A DNA stretch of 64,000 nucleotides from Macrostomum hystrix (GCA_950097015.1 CATNEN010000001.1:217501-281500); one strand, 5' to 3'. Shown: positions 46,151-57,160, numbered from the stretch's first letter. Program-made: numbers and translations. The notes: generated from the letters alone by a model not told the origin.

Positions 46151-46322
46151 ATAAGCTCTGCCTATTACCTATAGTGCAAAAGGATTTTTGTGTATGACAG
46201 AAAGTAATTTTCTATTTCGTTTGGTTGTAAGGCGGTACAACAGTGTTTTTGTGTTTTTCTGTGTTCTTTTTGTTCCGTTCTTCCATGTTCTATATTCGTT
46301 TTTTGTTACAGATTTAGAACTA

Positions 46323-46409
46323 AAAGAATGATGACATAGATCCAATCATGAGCACTGTGTTACTCTGCAACAATGATTGCACATTTTGAGCTTTTTAACC
46401 CTGAAATTG
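46323..46409 (+). ncRNA. C/D snoRNA 1: 18S A668/G683 family
   Basis: Box C ATGATGA 46328-46334, box D CTGA 46401-46404. The D guide GAGCTTTTTAAC pairs with 18S GUUAAAAAGCUC; box+5 falls on the first A (human Am668, SNORD36/snR47 position). The D' guide GATCCAA before ATGA pairs with 18S UUGGAUC (human Gm683). D to acceptor 84 nt. The most diverged member of its family. Confidence 0.8.
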
Positions 46410-46574
46410 TTTACAACTGTATAACCTGTTGCTTCACCTAACAAATTAACTGTAAAAGCTTAACAATTCTCCCCCTTACCTTTTTAGATGCCCCATGAGT
46501 TGTGTGGTCCAATTGTTAAATAAAATGGTAAGATTTGAATATAATATTTGTTTTGTGCACCATAAGCAAAACAT

Positions 46575-46644
46575 GTAATGTGATGAGTTTTTTGGTGAAT
46601 TCTATGAAATCTAATGAAAATTTTTACATTGTATACTGACATTT
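46575..46644 (+). ncRNA. C/D snoRNA 2: 28S AGAAUUCACCAA
   Basis: Box C GTGATGA 46580-46586, box D CTGA 46636-46639, perfect AATG/CATT terminal stem. The 12-nt guide TTGGTGAATTCT before ATGA matches 28S AGAAUUCACCAA (domain VI) without mismatch. D to acceptor 79 nt. Single copy here. Confidence 0.8.
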
Positions 46645-47007
46645 TTTTGTTGCTCTAAACTTATTGCCATTTATTAAGAACATTGCTCGTTATGAATTTT
46701 TTACTTTTCCATTTTAGATGCCTCATAAATGTAAAAAGCCAAGTCATAAGGTAACTGCTTTTTATTTATATTTATTAAGTTTTGTAGAGTTATGTTACAG
46801 TAACTTACTGTGGTATTTTTCTAGCCATCTTAGAATGCTAATGAAATTTTCTCATAAACTTTATGGGCTTCCAAATATCATTTTCAAGGTTTTACTTGTA
46901 TTCTCCTAAGAAGTATTTCTCTTTTCTTCTAGAACTCAAGTTCAAGTTTTTTATTTACTTTTTACTTTTCTAGAATGTCTTCTACATAATAAGTAGAGCA
47001 AAGTTGA

Positions 47008-47076
47008 TAGAAATGATGAATAAATCCGATTTGATCACGTATGATTTGAAGTCCGGTTGAACAATATCTGATTTTT
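47008..47076 (+). ncRNA. C/D snoRNA 3: orphan GATCACG family
   Basis: Box C 47013-47019, box D 47068-47071, D'-like ATGA after TTGATCACGT. The shared GATCACG guide is conserved in four copies, but I find no perfect rRNA match. D to acceptor 109 nt. Confidence 0.6.
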
Positions 47077-47316
47077 AAGCTATTTGTTAAAGTTAGTCTT
47101 TACATTACATTAAAAAATGTAAAATGTTTAAAATTTAAATGTAAATAATGTTTCTTAACCAGACCTTACCTAATTCCAGTTAAGCAGCGAACCTACTGCA
47201 CATGTGATGCCTAGTTCTTTAACGTAAACAAAATCTATTCAGGTGAGAATGCTAGTTTTTTGCTGTAATTTTATACTTTACTAAATGTAAACACTAATCT
47301 TATTATGAATTCTTAC

Positions 47317-47606
47317 CCGCTAAAAAATAGGGATCTCGGTGCTTCTTGCTGGCAAAATGGAATCACCCAATGAATCCTCCAGTTCAGAAGATTCCATGCT
47401 CAGAAACCGCCGAGGAATCGCCCGTAAATAATTCTCTGGTTGTCCCATGGGCCACTGGTTCGGGTGATTCTTCGGCGGTTTCCGCACAATTTACGGTTAC
47501 ATCGGCTGCTTCCTGGGTGGTTTCTCTAACTCTTGCGAGATAGGGGGGTTTTGGTAGATTCCACTCCTATTTTGCACAAAAACCGCCGAAGAAGCAGCCG
47601 AATTTC
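47317..47606 (+). mobile_element. MITE copy, internally deleted
   Basis: Starts ACCCGCTAAAAAATAGG, ends TTACAGGGT; about 130 bp of the 5' half is missing. Lies in a snoRNA host intron. Confidence 0.7.
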
Positions 47607-47693
47607 TTACAGGGTAACCGCACCATCTTTCGTCGAATGGTTTTTCAATCAAAATTAATTTAATAATTTATAATAATAAGCCGGTGCTCAACA

Positions 47694-47779
47694 CTTTCAT
47701 GATGCATAATTTACCAAACCATCTTTCGTCTGACAAGTAAAATTTCTTAATGCTGTCGACTATAATCGGTCTGATTTAT
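47694..47779 (+). ncRNA. C/D snoRNA 4: 28S GAAAGAUGGU family, degenerate box C
   Basis: Box C ATGATGC 47699-47705 (last base altered), D' CTGA 47730-47733, D CTGA 47771-47774. Guide ACCATCTTTCG pairs with 28S CGAAAGAUGGU. A second CACCATCTTTCGTC fragment at 47622-47635 is a decayed duplicate. D to acceptor 84 nt. Confidence 0.65.
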
Positions 47780-47965
47780 TGTTACTCTATTATTAAAAGT
47801 TTTATAATTTTTTTATTTTATTCTTAATGACTTTTCACCAACAACATACTTTTGCAGAACCATTTTATTCAAGATTAGCAGTTTTTTGCGTTATACTACT
47901 TACTAGCTGCTTGGTGAGGTGAGACTTATTTGCGTAAAATTATAATCCTGTCAATGTACTTTCCT

Positions 47966-48033
47966 ATATTGTGATGACCAATTCTTACCTACATTGTATG
48001 ATCATTGTGACTAAATTTATTTATCTGAAAAAT
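47966..48033 (+). ncRNA. C/D snoRNA 5: 28S ACAAUGUAGGUAAG family
   Basis: Box C GTGATGA 47971-47977, box D 48025-48028, TATT/AATA terminal stem. Guide TTACCTACATTGT before ATGA matches 28S ACAAUGUAGGUAA perfectly. D to acceptor 79 nt. Confidence 0.8.
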
Positions 48034-48189
48034 AATGACTGGGGGTAATTATACGATCCTGTCGTTGACAAAATATTTATGGTAATTGCCCTTTTTCCCA
48101 TTTCAGGCAAATTATTTTCAAAAATTAGTATAACACGAATTAAAATGTGAGTTCACAATTCAAAATATATGCTTCACTTTATGCTTAAT

Positions 48190-48262
48190 AACATCCTTAA
48201 TAGATTCCTCAACAGATCGCGTTTGATTGAATAAAACAATTTTAAATGGGTCCAGCCTGAGT
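48190..48262 (+). ncRNA. Decayed orphan-family snoRNA (GATCGCG)
   Basis: CAGATCGCGTTTGATTGA parallels CAGATCACGTATGATTGA of snoRNA 10. CTGA (48257-48260) is 80 nt before the next acceptor. Box C is not recognisable. Confidence 0.35.
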
Positions 48263-48601
48263 TTTCGTTTTTTCGTTTGCACAATTTCTCTAAATCAAAT
48301 TTTTTTTATTGACTATATGCTTTTTTTGTCTTTTTACAGGTTAATGCTCTATTTGCTGTTTCGTCGGAGAGTAAAGCGAACAACTATTGCATGTAAGTTT
48401 ATGCATCTACAGAATAACTAGTTTTATGTAAGCAAACAATAAATAAACACAATTCTAGTGTGGCATTTAGAAGTTATAGTACATATATATGCTTTACTAT
48501 CTAGCTGCAACTTTTTATATTTTAGAGTCGCTGTTTTAACAAATGAACAGATTTATAAGTTTTAGTGGTGTTCTTGAATATTTTACCAAGTATACAATAT
48601 T

Positions 48602-48690
48602 TATTAATGATGAATCGATTCTGCCATATGACAGAGAAACGTTTGTCATGATCTAGACTTCTATTACCGTTCCATATTTTTCTGAATTCT
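48602..48690 (+). ncRNA. C/D snoRNA 6: 28S UGGCAGAAUC family
   Basis: Box C 48607-48613, box D 48682-48685. Guide GATTCTGCCA before TATGA matches 28S UGGCAGAAUC (10 bp). The D guide is conserved with copy 11 but its target is not recognised. D to acceptor 90 nt. Confidence 0.75.
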
Positions 48691-48965
48691 CTAATCGACT
48701 TATATTCGCTTATTTTTAAACCTAATTGCTTTTTGAAAAAATTAATTAATTAGTAATTTAATGTGATTTTTCAGATAATGATGCTCCTTAGGAACTATCT
48801 TCTTCCTCAACGAAGGTAAGAACATAATAGTTTTATTCTTGATCAAATTATTTATTGTTTCTGTTATTATCAATAGTTATAAGATATGTTAAAAGTTAAA
48901 AGTTTTAACTCGATTTAAAAGTTTTCAAAAACATTGTTAGGTTTTAGTACTTTTACATGCACTGA

Positions 48966-49045
48966 TATAAATGATGATCAAAAACTTACCTACATTGTAT
49001 GACCGTAATAACGGCTTGACAACAGTACCAAACTTGCTGAAACAA
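48966..49045 (+). ncRNA. C/D snoRNA 7: 28S ACAAUGUAGGUAAG family
   Basis: Box C 48971-48977, box D 49037-49040. The 14-nt guide CTTACCTACATTGT matches 28S ACAAUGUAGGUAAG. The D guide TACCAAACTTG is shared with copy 12, target unknown. D to acceptor 80 nt. Confidence 0.85.
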
Positions 49046-49213
49046 AGTTCGGATTTAGGATTAGGAAAAACAAAAATGCCACGAAATTATCAACAAAACG
49101 TCTTTTTTTATTGTTTTAGCATAACAACCAGGTTCTATATTTCCGTCGTTTCCGCAACAAGTACAAAGGTAAGCCATAAGAATTTTAACTTATTTTTGTT
49201 GTGGTACTTCTAT

Positions 49214-49290
49214 GTTTTGTGATGACAAACACGACGGTCTTCTGAATTACAGCAAATGAGGATGCCTATGTAATTTATTATCTGAAAATT
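49214..49290 (+). ncRNA. C/D snoRNA 8: 28S AGACCGUCGUG family
   Basis: Box C GTGATGA 49219-49225, D' CTGA 49242-49245, D CTGA 49282-49285, TTTT/AAAA stem. Guide CACGACGGTCT matches 28S AGACCGUCGUG (just upstream of the sarcin-ricin region); box+5 is the first C of ACC. D to acceptor 85 nt. Confidence 0.85.
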
Positions 49291-49547
49291 GTTGTCTTTA
49301 GTTCAATTAGTTCCTTTCAAAGTTTTCAACAATTAAACAACTTTATTTTCTAATTCTTTAATTTTTCAGGAGTGTGTCATCATTCAACCTGATGTTTTCA
49401 ACACCGTATAGAGTGAGTTTCGATTTCTTGGTTAAATAGTTGAAAAAAACTTTGTCAAGTATAATCGGGCTAGAAGTGTAAAAAATAGGGATGGTGTCAG
49501 CGCATTGTCAGTACTCTTAGTAATGTTTACTGATGGTAAGCACTGCT

Positions 49548-49632
49548 CCCCCATGATGAATACCTAACCACACCATCTTTCGTCTGATGGTTATTTAATT
49601 ACATGATGTCTAAATTGCTACTTCTGAATTTA
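49548..49632 (+). ncRNA. C/D snoRNA 9: 28S CGAAAGAUGGUG family
   Basis: Box C 49553-49559, D' 49584-49587, D 49624-49627. Guide CACCATCTTTCG matches 28S CGAAAGAUGGUG; box+5 is the second A after G, which I equate with human Am1511/yeast Am807. External CACT/AGTG stem. D to acceptor 99 nt. Confidence 0.85.
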
Positions 49633-49919
49633 GTGTTTTACACAATGAAAAGTTTATTTTTAATATTATGTTTAATTAAGAACTATGTTTTAAAATAATA
49701 TTCAACTTAACAAACTCAATTTTAGTTTTTTTCCGGATTTGTGACCAATTTAGATAATTTCTGACAATTTTACGGTGAGTTACGTCGCTTCATTAGTTAT
49801 GGAACTAAATAGCTACATGTATAAAACAGTGGTTCCAAACTGCTACTTGTAGAGCCTCCAATAACTAGTTTAAAGTCCTGTCTGTAATACTTTATGCTCA
49901 ATAAAATACTACTTAACTA

Positions 49920-49988
49920 TAAACATGATGAATTGCTAATCAGATCACGTATGATTGACTAATCCTCCAAGTGCAAAATCTGATTTTA
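49920..49988 (+). ncRNA. C/D snoRNA 10: orphan GATCACG family
   Basis: Box C 49925-49931, box D 49980-49983, CAGATCACGT before ATGA. Only 24 nt from the next acceptor-like site, unlike its relatives, so processing may be impaired. Confidence 0.5.
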
Positions 49989-50105
49989 AAACCTGACTTG
50001 CTATAGGTTAATACTTTATTAGCTATTTTAACTGACAAGTAAAGCGAATAACTAAATGCGAGTACATGTAAGTTTATTCTACTATAGATAGTTATAAGTA
50101 ATAGG

Positions 50106-50526
50106 CACCCCGCTAAAAAATAGGGATGTTTCTTTGGGTGATTCCAGTTGAAATCTGCGGTGTTTCCAGTAAAAGAGACAGCCGAACGCTGGAAACATAC
50201 CAATCGGAATCCGGATGATTCCATGCTTGGAATCTACCCAACTGGGCGTTTTCTCGGTGCTTCTTGGTGGCGAGATGGAATCACCCAAAGAATCCTCCAG
50301 TTCGGAAGATTCCATGCTCAGAAACCGCCGAGGAATCGCCCGTAAATAATTCTCTGGTTGTCCCATGGGCCACTGGTTCGGGTGATTCTTCGGCGGTTTC
50401 CGCACAATTTACGGTTACATCGGCTGCTTCCTGGGTGGTTTCTCTAACTCTTGCGAGATAGGGGGGATTTTGGTAGATTCCACTCCTATTTTGCACAAAA
50501 AACCCGCCGAAGAAGCAGCCGAATTT
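50106..50526 (+). mobile_element. MITE copy
   Basis: Starts ACCCCGCTAAAAAATAGG and is full length to CCGAATTTTT, where the terminal ACAGGGT is replaced by snoRNA 11 sequence. Confidence 0.7.
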
Positions 50527-50612
50527 TTATGATGAACCGATTCTGCCATATGACAGACAAATGTTTGTCATGATCTAGACTTCTATTACCGTTCCATATT
50601 TTTCTGAGTTTT
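50524..50612 (+). ncRNA. C/D snoRNA 11: 28S UGGCAGAAUC family
   Basis: Box C 50529-50535, box D 50604-50607; close copy of snoRNA 6. It begins directly at the end of a MITE. D to acceptor 88 nt. Confidence 0.75.
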
Positions 50613-50890
50613 AAATCTTAAATTTACAGTCGTAGTTTTTTTAACAGAAATACTATGGCTAATTTATTTAATAAGTATTTGCATACTTTTTCAGATAATG
50701 ATGTACACTTCTGAGTAACTGTCAGCTTCTTAAACAAAGGTAAAGACATAAATGTATTGTTAATCAAATTATTGATTATTCCAGTTATTATACGTAGTTT
50801 TTAGAAACGAGTTTTATAACTCAATGTTCTGCTTTTCATAAACTTTTTAAGGTTTCTGAAATGTTCTTTTAAGCAACATGCTGTTAGCAT

Positions 50891-50969
50891 AAATTATGAT
50901 GATCAAAACTTACCTACATTGTATGACCGTAATAACGGCTTGACTAAATTACCAAACTTGCTGATGTAA
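50891..50969 (+). ncRNA. C/D snoRNA 12: 28S ACAAUGUAGGUAAG family
   Basis: Box C 50896-50902, box D 50961-50964, same 14-nt guide as snoRNA 7. D to acceptor 86 nt. Confidence 0.85.
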
Positions 50970-51144
50970 AGTTTTTTTTAGTTATTTTTTTTAATTCACA
51001 TACGTTCAATAACATTTTAACGTCTTTTTTTATTTTTTTATTGTTTTAGGGTAACAACCTGATCTTCTATTTCTGTAGCTTCAGCAACAGGTACAAAGGT
51101 AAGCCGTATGCAATTTTAATGAATCGTTACTCATTATAATATAC

Positions 51145-51224
51145 GACATATGATGACAAACACGACGGTCTTCTGAATTATAGTAATTAATGAGGATGCC
51201 TATGTACTATACTATCTGAAAACT
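51145..51224 (+). ncRNA. C/D snoRNA 13: 28S AGACCGUCGUG family
   Basis: Box C 51150-51156, D' 51173-51176, D 51216-51219; guide as in snoRNA 8. D to acceptor 82 nt. Confidence 0.85.
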
Positions 51225-51434
51225 GTTTTTATCAATTAGTTCCTTCTAAAGACAGGTTTACCAAATAACGCAACTATATAACTCTTCCGTTTTTTTCCAG
51301 GAGTATGTGAATTCAACGTGATGGTTTCAACACGTAGAAGGTAAGTTTGTTTACACATTTTGAGATTGATGATTTCGGGAAAAACTTATAAAGTGTGTAT
51401 TAATAATTAATTTGCATCGGTATATGAAACACTG

Positions 51435-51519
51435 GTCCTATGATGAATACTTAACCACACCATCTTTCGTCTGATGGTTATTTAATTACATGATGTCTAA
51501 ATTGCTACTTCTGAATTTA
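51435..51519 (+). ncRNA. C/D snoRNA 14: 28S CGAAAGAUGGUG family
   Basis: Box C 51440-51446, D' 51471-51474, D 51511-51514; ACACT/AGTGT external stem. D to acceptor 99 nt, identical to snoRNA 9. Confidence 0.85.
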
Positions 51520-51713
51520 GTGTTTTACATTGCAAAATGATTTATAATTGAAAAGTTAAGTTTAATTTGATAAAAGTGTGAATATTATGCAACTTTGTTA
51601 ACTCTATTTTAGATTTTTTCGCTTTGTGACCAATTTGGATGTATATTTTACTGTAAGTAACGTAAACTAATTTTCTTTAGTTTTTTTAATAATGAATTAG
51701 CTGTTTGTATAAA

Positions 51714-51789
51714 ATAAAATGATGTCGAATTATAATCAGATCACGAATGATAGATGTGACAGAATTCACCACGGGGGGAACTGAAACAG
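51714..51789 (+). ncRNA. C/D snoRNA 15: orphan GATCACG family, degenerate
   Basis: Box C ATGATGT 51719-51725 (altered), CAGATCACGAATGA, box D 51781-51784. D to acceptor 109 nt, as in snoRNA 3. It contains AGAATTCACCAC, itself an rRNA-sense string. Confidence 0.45.
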
Positions 51790-52026
51790 TCAAACATACT
51801 GTTACATTACATACAGTATACTACAAGTCGTACTTTTGTTTAGACTATTTTTAAATGATATTAAACCATGTATAATTATACTCTATTTTTAGATATTATT
51901 TAGAATCCTTTTCACTGGCATCTATTTCAAACGAGTCGACGACACTAGATATGGTAAGAGATATAATTGTTTCTATTAATTAAGTATACTCTGTTCAATT
52001 GACATGATTAAAAATTTGGAATATTT

Positions 52027-52101
52027 TTTTAATGATGACAAACACGACGGTCTTCCGAATAAGAAATACTGAGGATGCTTTTATATAATTTTCTGAAAAT
52101 A
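52027..52101 (+). ncRNA. C/D snoRNA 16: 28S AGACCGUCGUG family
   Basis: Box C 52032-52038, D' altered to CCGA, D 52093-52096. Guide CACGACGGTCT intact. D to acceptor 88 nt. Confidence 0.75.
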
Positions 52102-52764
52102 AATTTTCATTTAATGTGCTTCACTTGTGAATTATCGTAGCTTATTATTCTCCTAACTGTTAAATATGTCAATTGTATTTCAGAGTTTCTTAACAGCTTC
52201 TTTTATTGGTTCAAAACATCAAGCCAGGTAAGTTGATATATTTAATGTAATTTGGCTAATAACGTAATTTTCTGAACTTTGACTCTAAATTTAACGGGCC
52301 AGATGGAGAATCTAAAAGACAACAGCAGCACGCATTGACGGTAGAAGTTTAAGATACATGAGAAACTAAAGTAGAGGAGATCAGACAGAAGAGATGACGT
52401 GGAGATAAGACACGGTAGAGACAAGACATGGGATAGATAAGGCACAGAAGAGACAAGACATGTGGGAGATAAAACACGATAGAGACGAGACACAGGTAAA
52501 ATGAACCAGGATCCTGTAGCTGTCGGTAGGGGCAGGAGCAACGGGCCGGATTTAAGAGCTTCGAAAGCCGCATCTGGCCCGCGGGCCGGAGTTTGGTGAT
52601 TTCATAACATTGATAGGTTTTTTAGCACTTTTTATTTCTTCTCAAAGTATAAGATGAATAGACAATTAGTTTCTAACAGTTCCGTGTTGAAGGGAACTAG
52701 CAACGTACCGTCAATGACATTTACCAATTCATGAAGATATCTTGATTTATATTTTAAATATTAG

Positions 52765-52840
52765 TTTTAATGATGACAAACACGACGGTCTTCTGAATTT
52801 AAAGCACTGAGGATGCTCTTATAAAATTAATCTGAATATA
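52765..52840 (+). ncRNA. C/D snoRNA 17: 28S AGACCGUCGUG family
   Basis: Box C 52770-52776, D' 52793-52796, D 52832-52835. D to acceptor 86 nt. Confidence 0.85.
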
Positions 52841-53256
52841 TGTTTATTTCATCTTTTTGATTGTCGTAGTTTGTAATTTTCACCTAACTAAATGCTAAAC
52901 ATTTCTCTGTTTATTTCCAGGATTTCTTTAAAAGCTTCCAAAAGTTTAATGCAGGAACTACGGGTGAGTTACACAATTTAAATCTGCTAAACTTTTAAGC
53001 TAATTATACTTGTCTACAATCAATTTACTTTAATTTTAAACTAATCGCATTATCTTTAATTATGGTATGCTTTCTAACGCAATTCTAATTCAAGTTTCAT
53101 AATCTAACCTAAATTGCAGTTGCACACCTGATGCCCAGTTTCTTAACCTCTCAGCGAAATCGATTCAGGTAAGAATGCTTGGTTTTTAGGTAGCAATTTC
53201 ATTTTTTTATTCCAATTACGACAGCCATTTTGGTACTACAAGTACTGTAAACACTG

Positions 53257-53341
53257 GTCCTATGATGAATACTTAACCACACCATCTTTCGTCTGATGGT
53301 TTTTTAATTATATGATTTTTAAATTGCTACTTCTGATTTCA
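53257..53341 (+). ncRNA. C/D snoRNA 18: 28S CGAAAGAUGGUG family
   Basis: Box C 53262-53268, D' 53293-53296, D 53333-53336. D to acceptor 87 nt. Confidence 0.85.
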
Positions 53342-53527
53342 TACTATTATATACATTATTAGATAAATAAGCTTAATTTCAGGTAACAATTTCTATGCCT
53401 TACATGTCGCTTAACTTTTCAGAATAATGAATTATCGAGATCGAGTCAAGACCACATGCTGTCTGTATATATTTGGACAGGTGAGTAGTTAACCATATTT
53501 GCTTCTAATTCACTGTGGCTTATAAAT

Positions 53528-53615
53528 TCATTATGATGAATACAGATCCAATTATGAGTTAGAAAATGGCCATGATTTTTCGTTATCAAATTCGAGCTTT
53601 TTAACCCTGAAAATG
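53528..53615 (+). ncRNA. C/D snoRNA 19: 18S A668/G683 family
   Basis: Box C 53533-53539, D 53607-53610. Guides CAGATCCAATT (D') and CGAGCTTTTTAAC (D). D to acceptor 82 nt. Confidence 0.9.
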
Positions 53616-53844
53616 CAAATACTTAGCTTCTTATTCATATTTTTCATGCTTCACGATATTAACAAGCCTTTTTTAATTTACAATTTTTTAGATTTTGTTG
53701 ACTTCTCGAAACTCTGCATTATCAGTCTAATGTAAGTTTAGAGCTATCGTCTGCAGTGGCATTTTTTATGCTTACTATTTTATTCTGTTTCAATAGGCAC
53801 AATACAAGTTGCAGTCACTTTTTGAAACACCTGCCTCCGAGCTC

Positions 53845-56645
53845 CCCAGGTTAGATACACCACTACAAATCCTCAGGTTAGATACACCGCTACAAATCCT
53901 CAGGTTAGAGACACCACACTACAATATCCTCTGGTTAGAGACACCACTCTACAATATCCTCTGGTTAGAGACACCACTCTACAATATCCTCTGGTTAGAG
54001 ACACCACTCTACAATATCCTCTGGTTAGAGACACCACTCTACAATATCCTCAGGTTAGAGACACCACTCTACAATATCCTCAGGTTAGACACCACTCTAC
54101 AATATCCTCTGGTTAGACACCACTCTACAATATCCTCTGGTTAGAGACACCACTCTACAATATCCTCAGGTTAGAGACACCACTCCACAATATCTTCAGG
54201 TTAAAGACACCACTCTACAATATCCTCAGGTTAGAGACACCACTCTACAATATCCTCAGGTTAGACACCACTCTACAATATCCTCAGGTTAGAGACACCA
54301 CTCTACAATATCCTCAGGTTAGAGACACCACTCTACAATATCCTCAGGTTAGACACCACTCTACAATATCCTCAGGTTAGAGACACCACTCTACAATATC
54401 CTCTGGTTAGAGACACCACTCTACAATATCCTCAGGTTAGAGACACCACTCCACAATATCTTCAGGTTAAAGACACCACTCTACAATATCCTCAGGTTAG
54501 AGACACCACTCTACAATATCCTCAGGTTAGAGACACCACTCTACAATATCCTCAGGTTAGAGACACCACTCTACAATATCCTCTGGTTAGAGACACCACT
54601 CTACAATATCTTCAGGTTAGAGACACCACTCTACAATATCCTCAGGTTAGAGACACCACTCTACAATATCCTCAGGTTAGAGACACCACTCTACAATATC
54701 CTCAGGTTAGAGACACCACTCTACAATATCCTCATGTTAGAGACACCACTCTACAATATCCTCAGGTTAGAGACACCACTCTACAATATCCTCAGGTTAG
54801 AGACACCACTCTACAATATCCTCAGGTTAGAGACACCACTCTACAATATCCTCTGGTTAGAGACACCACTCTACAATATCCTCTGGTTAGAGACACCACT
54901 CTACAATATCCTCTGGTTAGAGACACCACTCTACAATATCCTCAGGTTAGAGACACCACTCTACAATATCCTCAGGTTAGAGACACCACACTACAATATC
55001 CTCTGGTTAGAGACACCACTCTACAATATCCTCTGGTTAGAGACACCACTCTACAATATCCTCTGGTTAGAGACACCACTCTACAATATCCTCAGGTTAG
55101 AGACACCACTCTACAATATCCTCAGGTTAGACACCACTCTACAATATCCTCAGGTTAGACACCACTCTACAATATCCTCAGGTTAGAGACACCACTCTAC
55201 AATATCCTCAGGTTAGAGACACCACTCTACAATATCCTCAGGTTAGACACCACTCTACAATATCCTCTGGTTAGAGACACCACTCTACAATATCCTCTGG
55301 TTAGAGACACCACTCTACAATATCCTCTGGTTAGAGACACCACTCTACAATATCCTCAGGTTAGACACCACTCTACAATATCCTCATGTTAGAGACACCA
55401 CTCTACAATATCCTCAGGTTAGACACCACTCTACAATATCCTCAGGTTAGAGACACCACTCTACAATATCCTCTGGTTAGAGACACCACTCTACAATATC
55501 CTCAGGTTAGACACCACTCTACAATATCCTCATGTTAGAGACACCACTCTACAATATCCTCTGGTTAGAGACACCACTCTACAATATCCTCAGGTTAGAG
55601 ACACCACACTACAATATCCTCTGGTTAGAGACACCACTCTACAATATCCTCTGGTTAGAGACACCACTCTACAATATCCTCTGGTTAGAGACACCACTCT
55701 ACAATATCCTCAGGTTAGAGACACCACTCTACAATATCCTCAGGTTAGACACCACTCTACAATATCCTCAGGTTAGACACCACTCTACAATATCCTCAGG
55801 TTAGAGACACCACTCTACAATATCCTCAGGTTAGAGACACCACTCTACAATATCCTCAGGTTAGACACCACTCTACAATATCCTCTGGTTAGAGACACCA
55901 CTCTACAATATCCTCTGGTTAGAGACACCACTCTACAATATCCTCTGGTTAGAGACACCACTCTACAATATCCTCAGGTTAGACACCACTCTACAATATC
56001 CTCATGTTAGAGACACCACTCTACAATATCCTCAGGTTAGACACCACTCTACAATATCCTCAGGTTAGAGACACCACTCTACAATATCCTCTGGTTAGAG
56101 ACACCACTCTACAATATCCTCAGGTTAGACACCACTCTACAATATCCTCATGTTAGAGACACCACTCTACAATATCCTCTGGTTAGAGACACCACTCTAC
56201 AATATCCTCAGGTTAGAGACACCACTCTACAATATCCTCTGGTTAGAGACACCACTCTACAATATCCTCTGTTTAGAGACACCACTCTACAATATCCTCA
56301 GGTTAGACACCACTCTACAATATCCTCAGGTTAGAGACACCACTCTACAATATCCTCTGGTTAGAGACACCACTCTACAATATCCTCAGGTTAGAGACAC
56401 CACTCTACAATATCCTCAGGTTAGACACCACTCTACAATATCCTCAGGTTAGAGACACCACTCTACAATATCCTCAGGTTAGAGACACCACTCTACAATA
56501 TCCTCATGTTAGAGACACCACTCTACAATATCCTCATGTTAGAGACACCACTCTACAATATCCTCATGTTAGAGACACCACTCTACAATATCCTCATGTT
56601 AGAGACACCACTCTACAATATCCTCAGGTTAGAGACACCACTATA
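53845..56645 (+). repeat. 30-bp minisatellite in host-gene intron, splice-site-like units
   Basis: Unit built of GTTAGAGACACCACTCTACA and ATATCCTCAG, 30 bp, with a 27-bp variant lacking AGA; some 90-100 copies in higher-order blocks of about 618 bp in the right half (for example 54734, 55532 and 56150 start similar series). Each junction reads CCTCAG/GTTAGA. The Leu-Glu-Thr-Pro-Leu-Tyr frames are repeat translation. Confidence 0.95.
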
Positions 56646-56756
56646 CCCACTTTGAGTGGGCACCCACTTAGCTAGATTCATCGTTAACTACGCCACAGCA
56701 AGGTCTTAAAATTAAGCTCGTATTGGCCTCTTGGTTGTCCTTATTATCAAAGTAAT

Positions 56757-56834
56757 GTTAAATGATGACTTTATATAATAAAGATCACGCATGATTACGT
56801 CGTAGCAGATCTTGTCCAATATTGTCTGATTATT
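56757..56834 (+). ncRNA. C/D snoRNA 20: orphan GATCACG family
   Basis: Box C 56762-56768, AAGATCACGC before ATGA, box D 56826-56829. It shares its intron with snoRNA 21, so an exon between them may have been lost. Confidence 0.5.
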
Positions 56835-56861
56835 GTATCGTGTATTTTTAGCTAATTTAAA

Positions 56862-56946
56862 GTGACGTGATGAGTCAATTCTAGTTTATATGATCGGTTT
56901 ATGATCAATTTGTTCTAGAGGCTGTTACTGAATTGTCTAAACTATA
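56862..56946 (+). ncRNA. C/D snoRNA 21: 28S AACAGCCUCU family
   Basis: Box C GTGATGA 56867-56873, box D CTGA 56938-56941. Guide CTAGAGGCTGTT pairs with 28S AACAGCCUCURG (12 bp, one G-U in vertebrate-type sequence). D to acceptor 69 nt. Confidence 0.8.
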
Positions 56947-57082
56947 TACTTTTTTACCTACTATTTTAAGCTAATATATATTATAATTTAAATGTGTTTC
57001 ACTTTTCAGAAGCCAAAATCTTGGATTTCTGGCGAGGTAATTATTCAAGAATATACTTCTGTTATGCGTAAAGTAGAAACTA

Positions 57083-57160
57083 ATTTTTGATGACCAAAGA
57101 TCCAATTATGAGTTTGAAATAGCTATGAGTTTTCTTATTCTAAAACGAGATTTTTATCTT
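57083..57160 (+). pseudogene. Decayed snoRNA 22: 18S A668/G683 family
   Basis: TGATGA 57088-57093 and AGATCCAATTATGAG are kept, but the D guide has become ACGAGATTTTTATC and box D is missing. Probably not processed. Confidence 0.65.

Noticed and set aside
48775-48815. snoRNA starting at ATAATGATGC (and the similar 50695)
   Set aside because: These are exons: they directly follow TTTTTCAG and end at GTAAG; the ATGATG is coincidental.
53809-56452. LETPLYNILRLETPLYNIL-type open frames
   Set aside because: The array interrupts its own frame at each 27-bp variant and lies in an intron.
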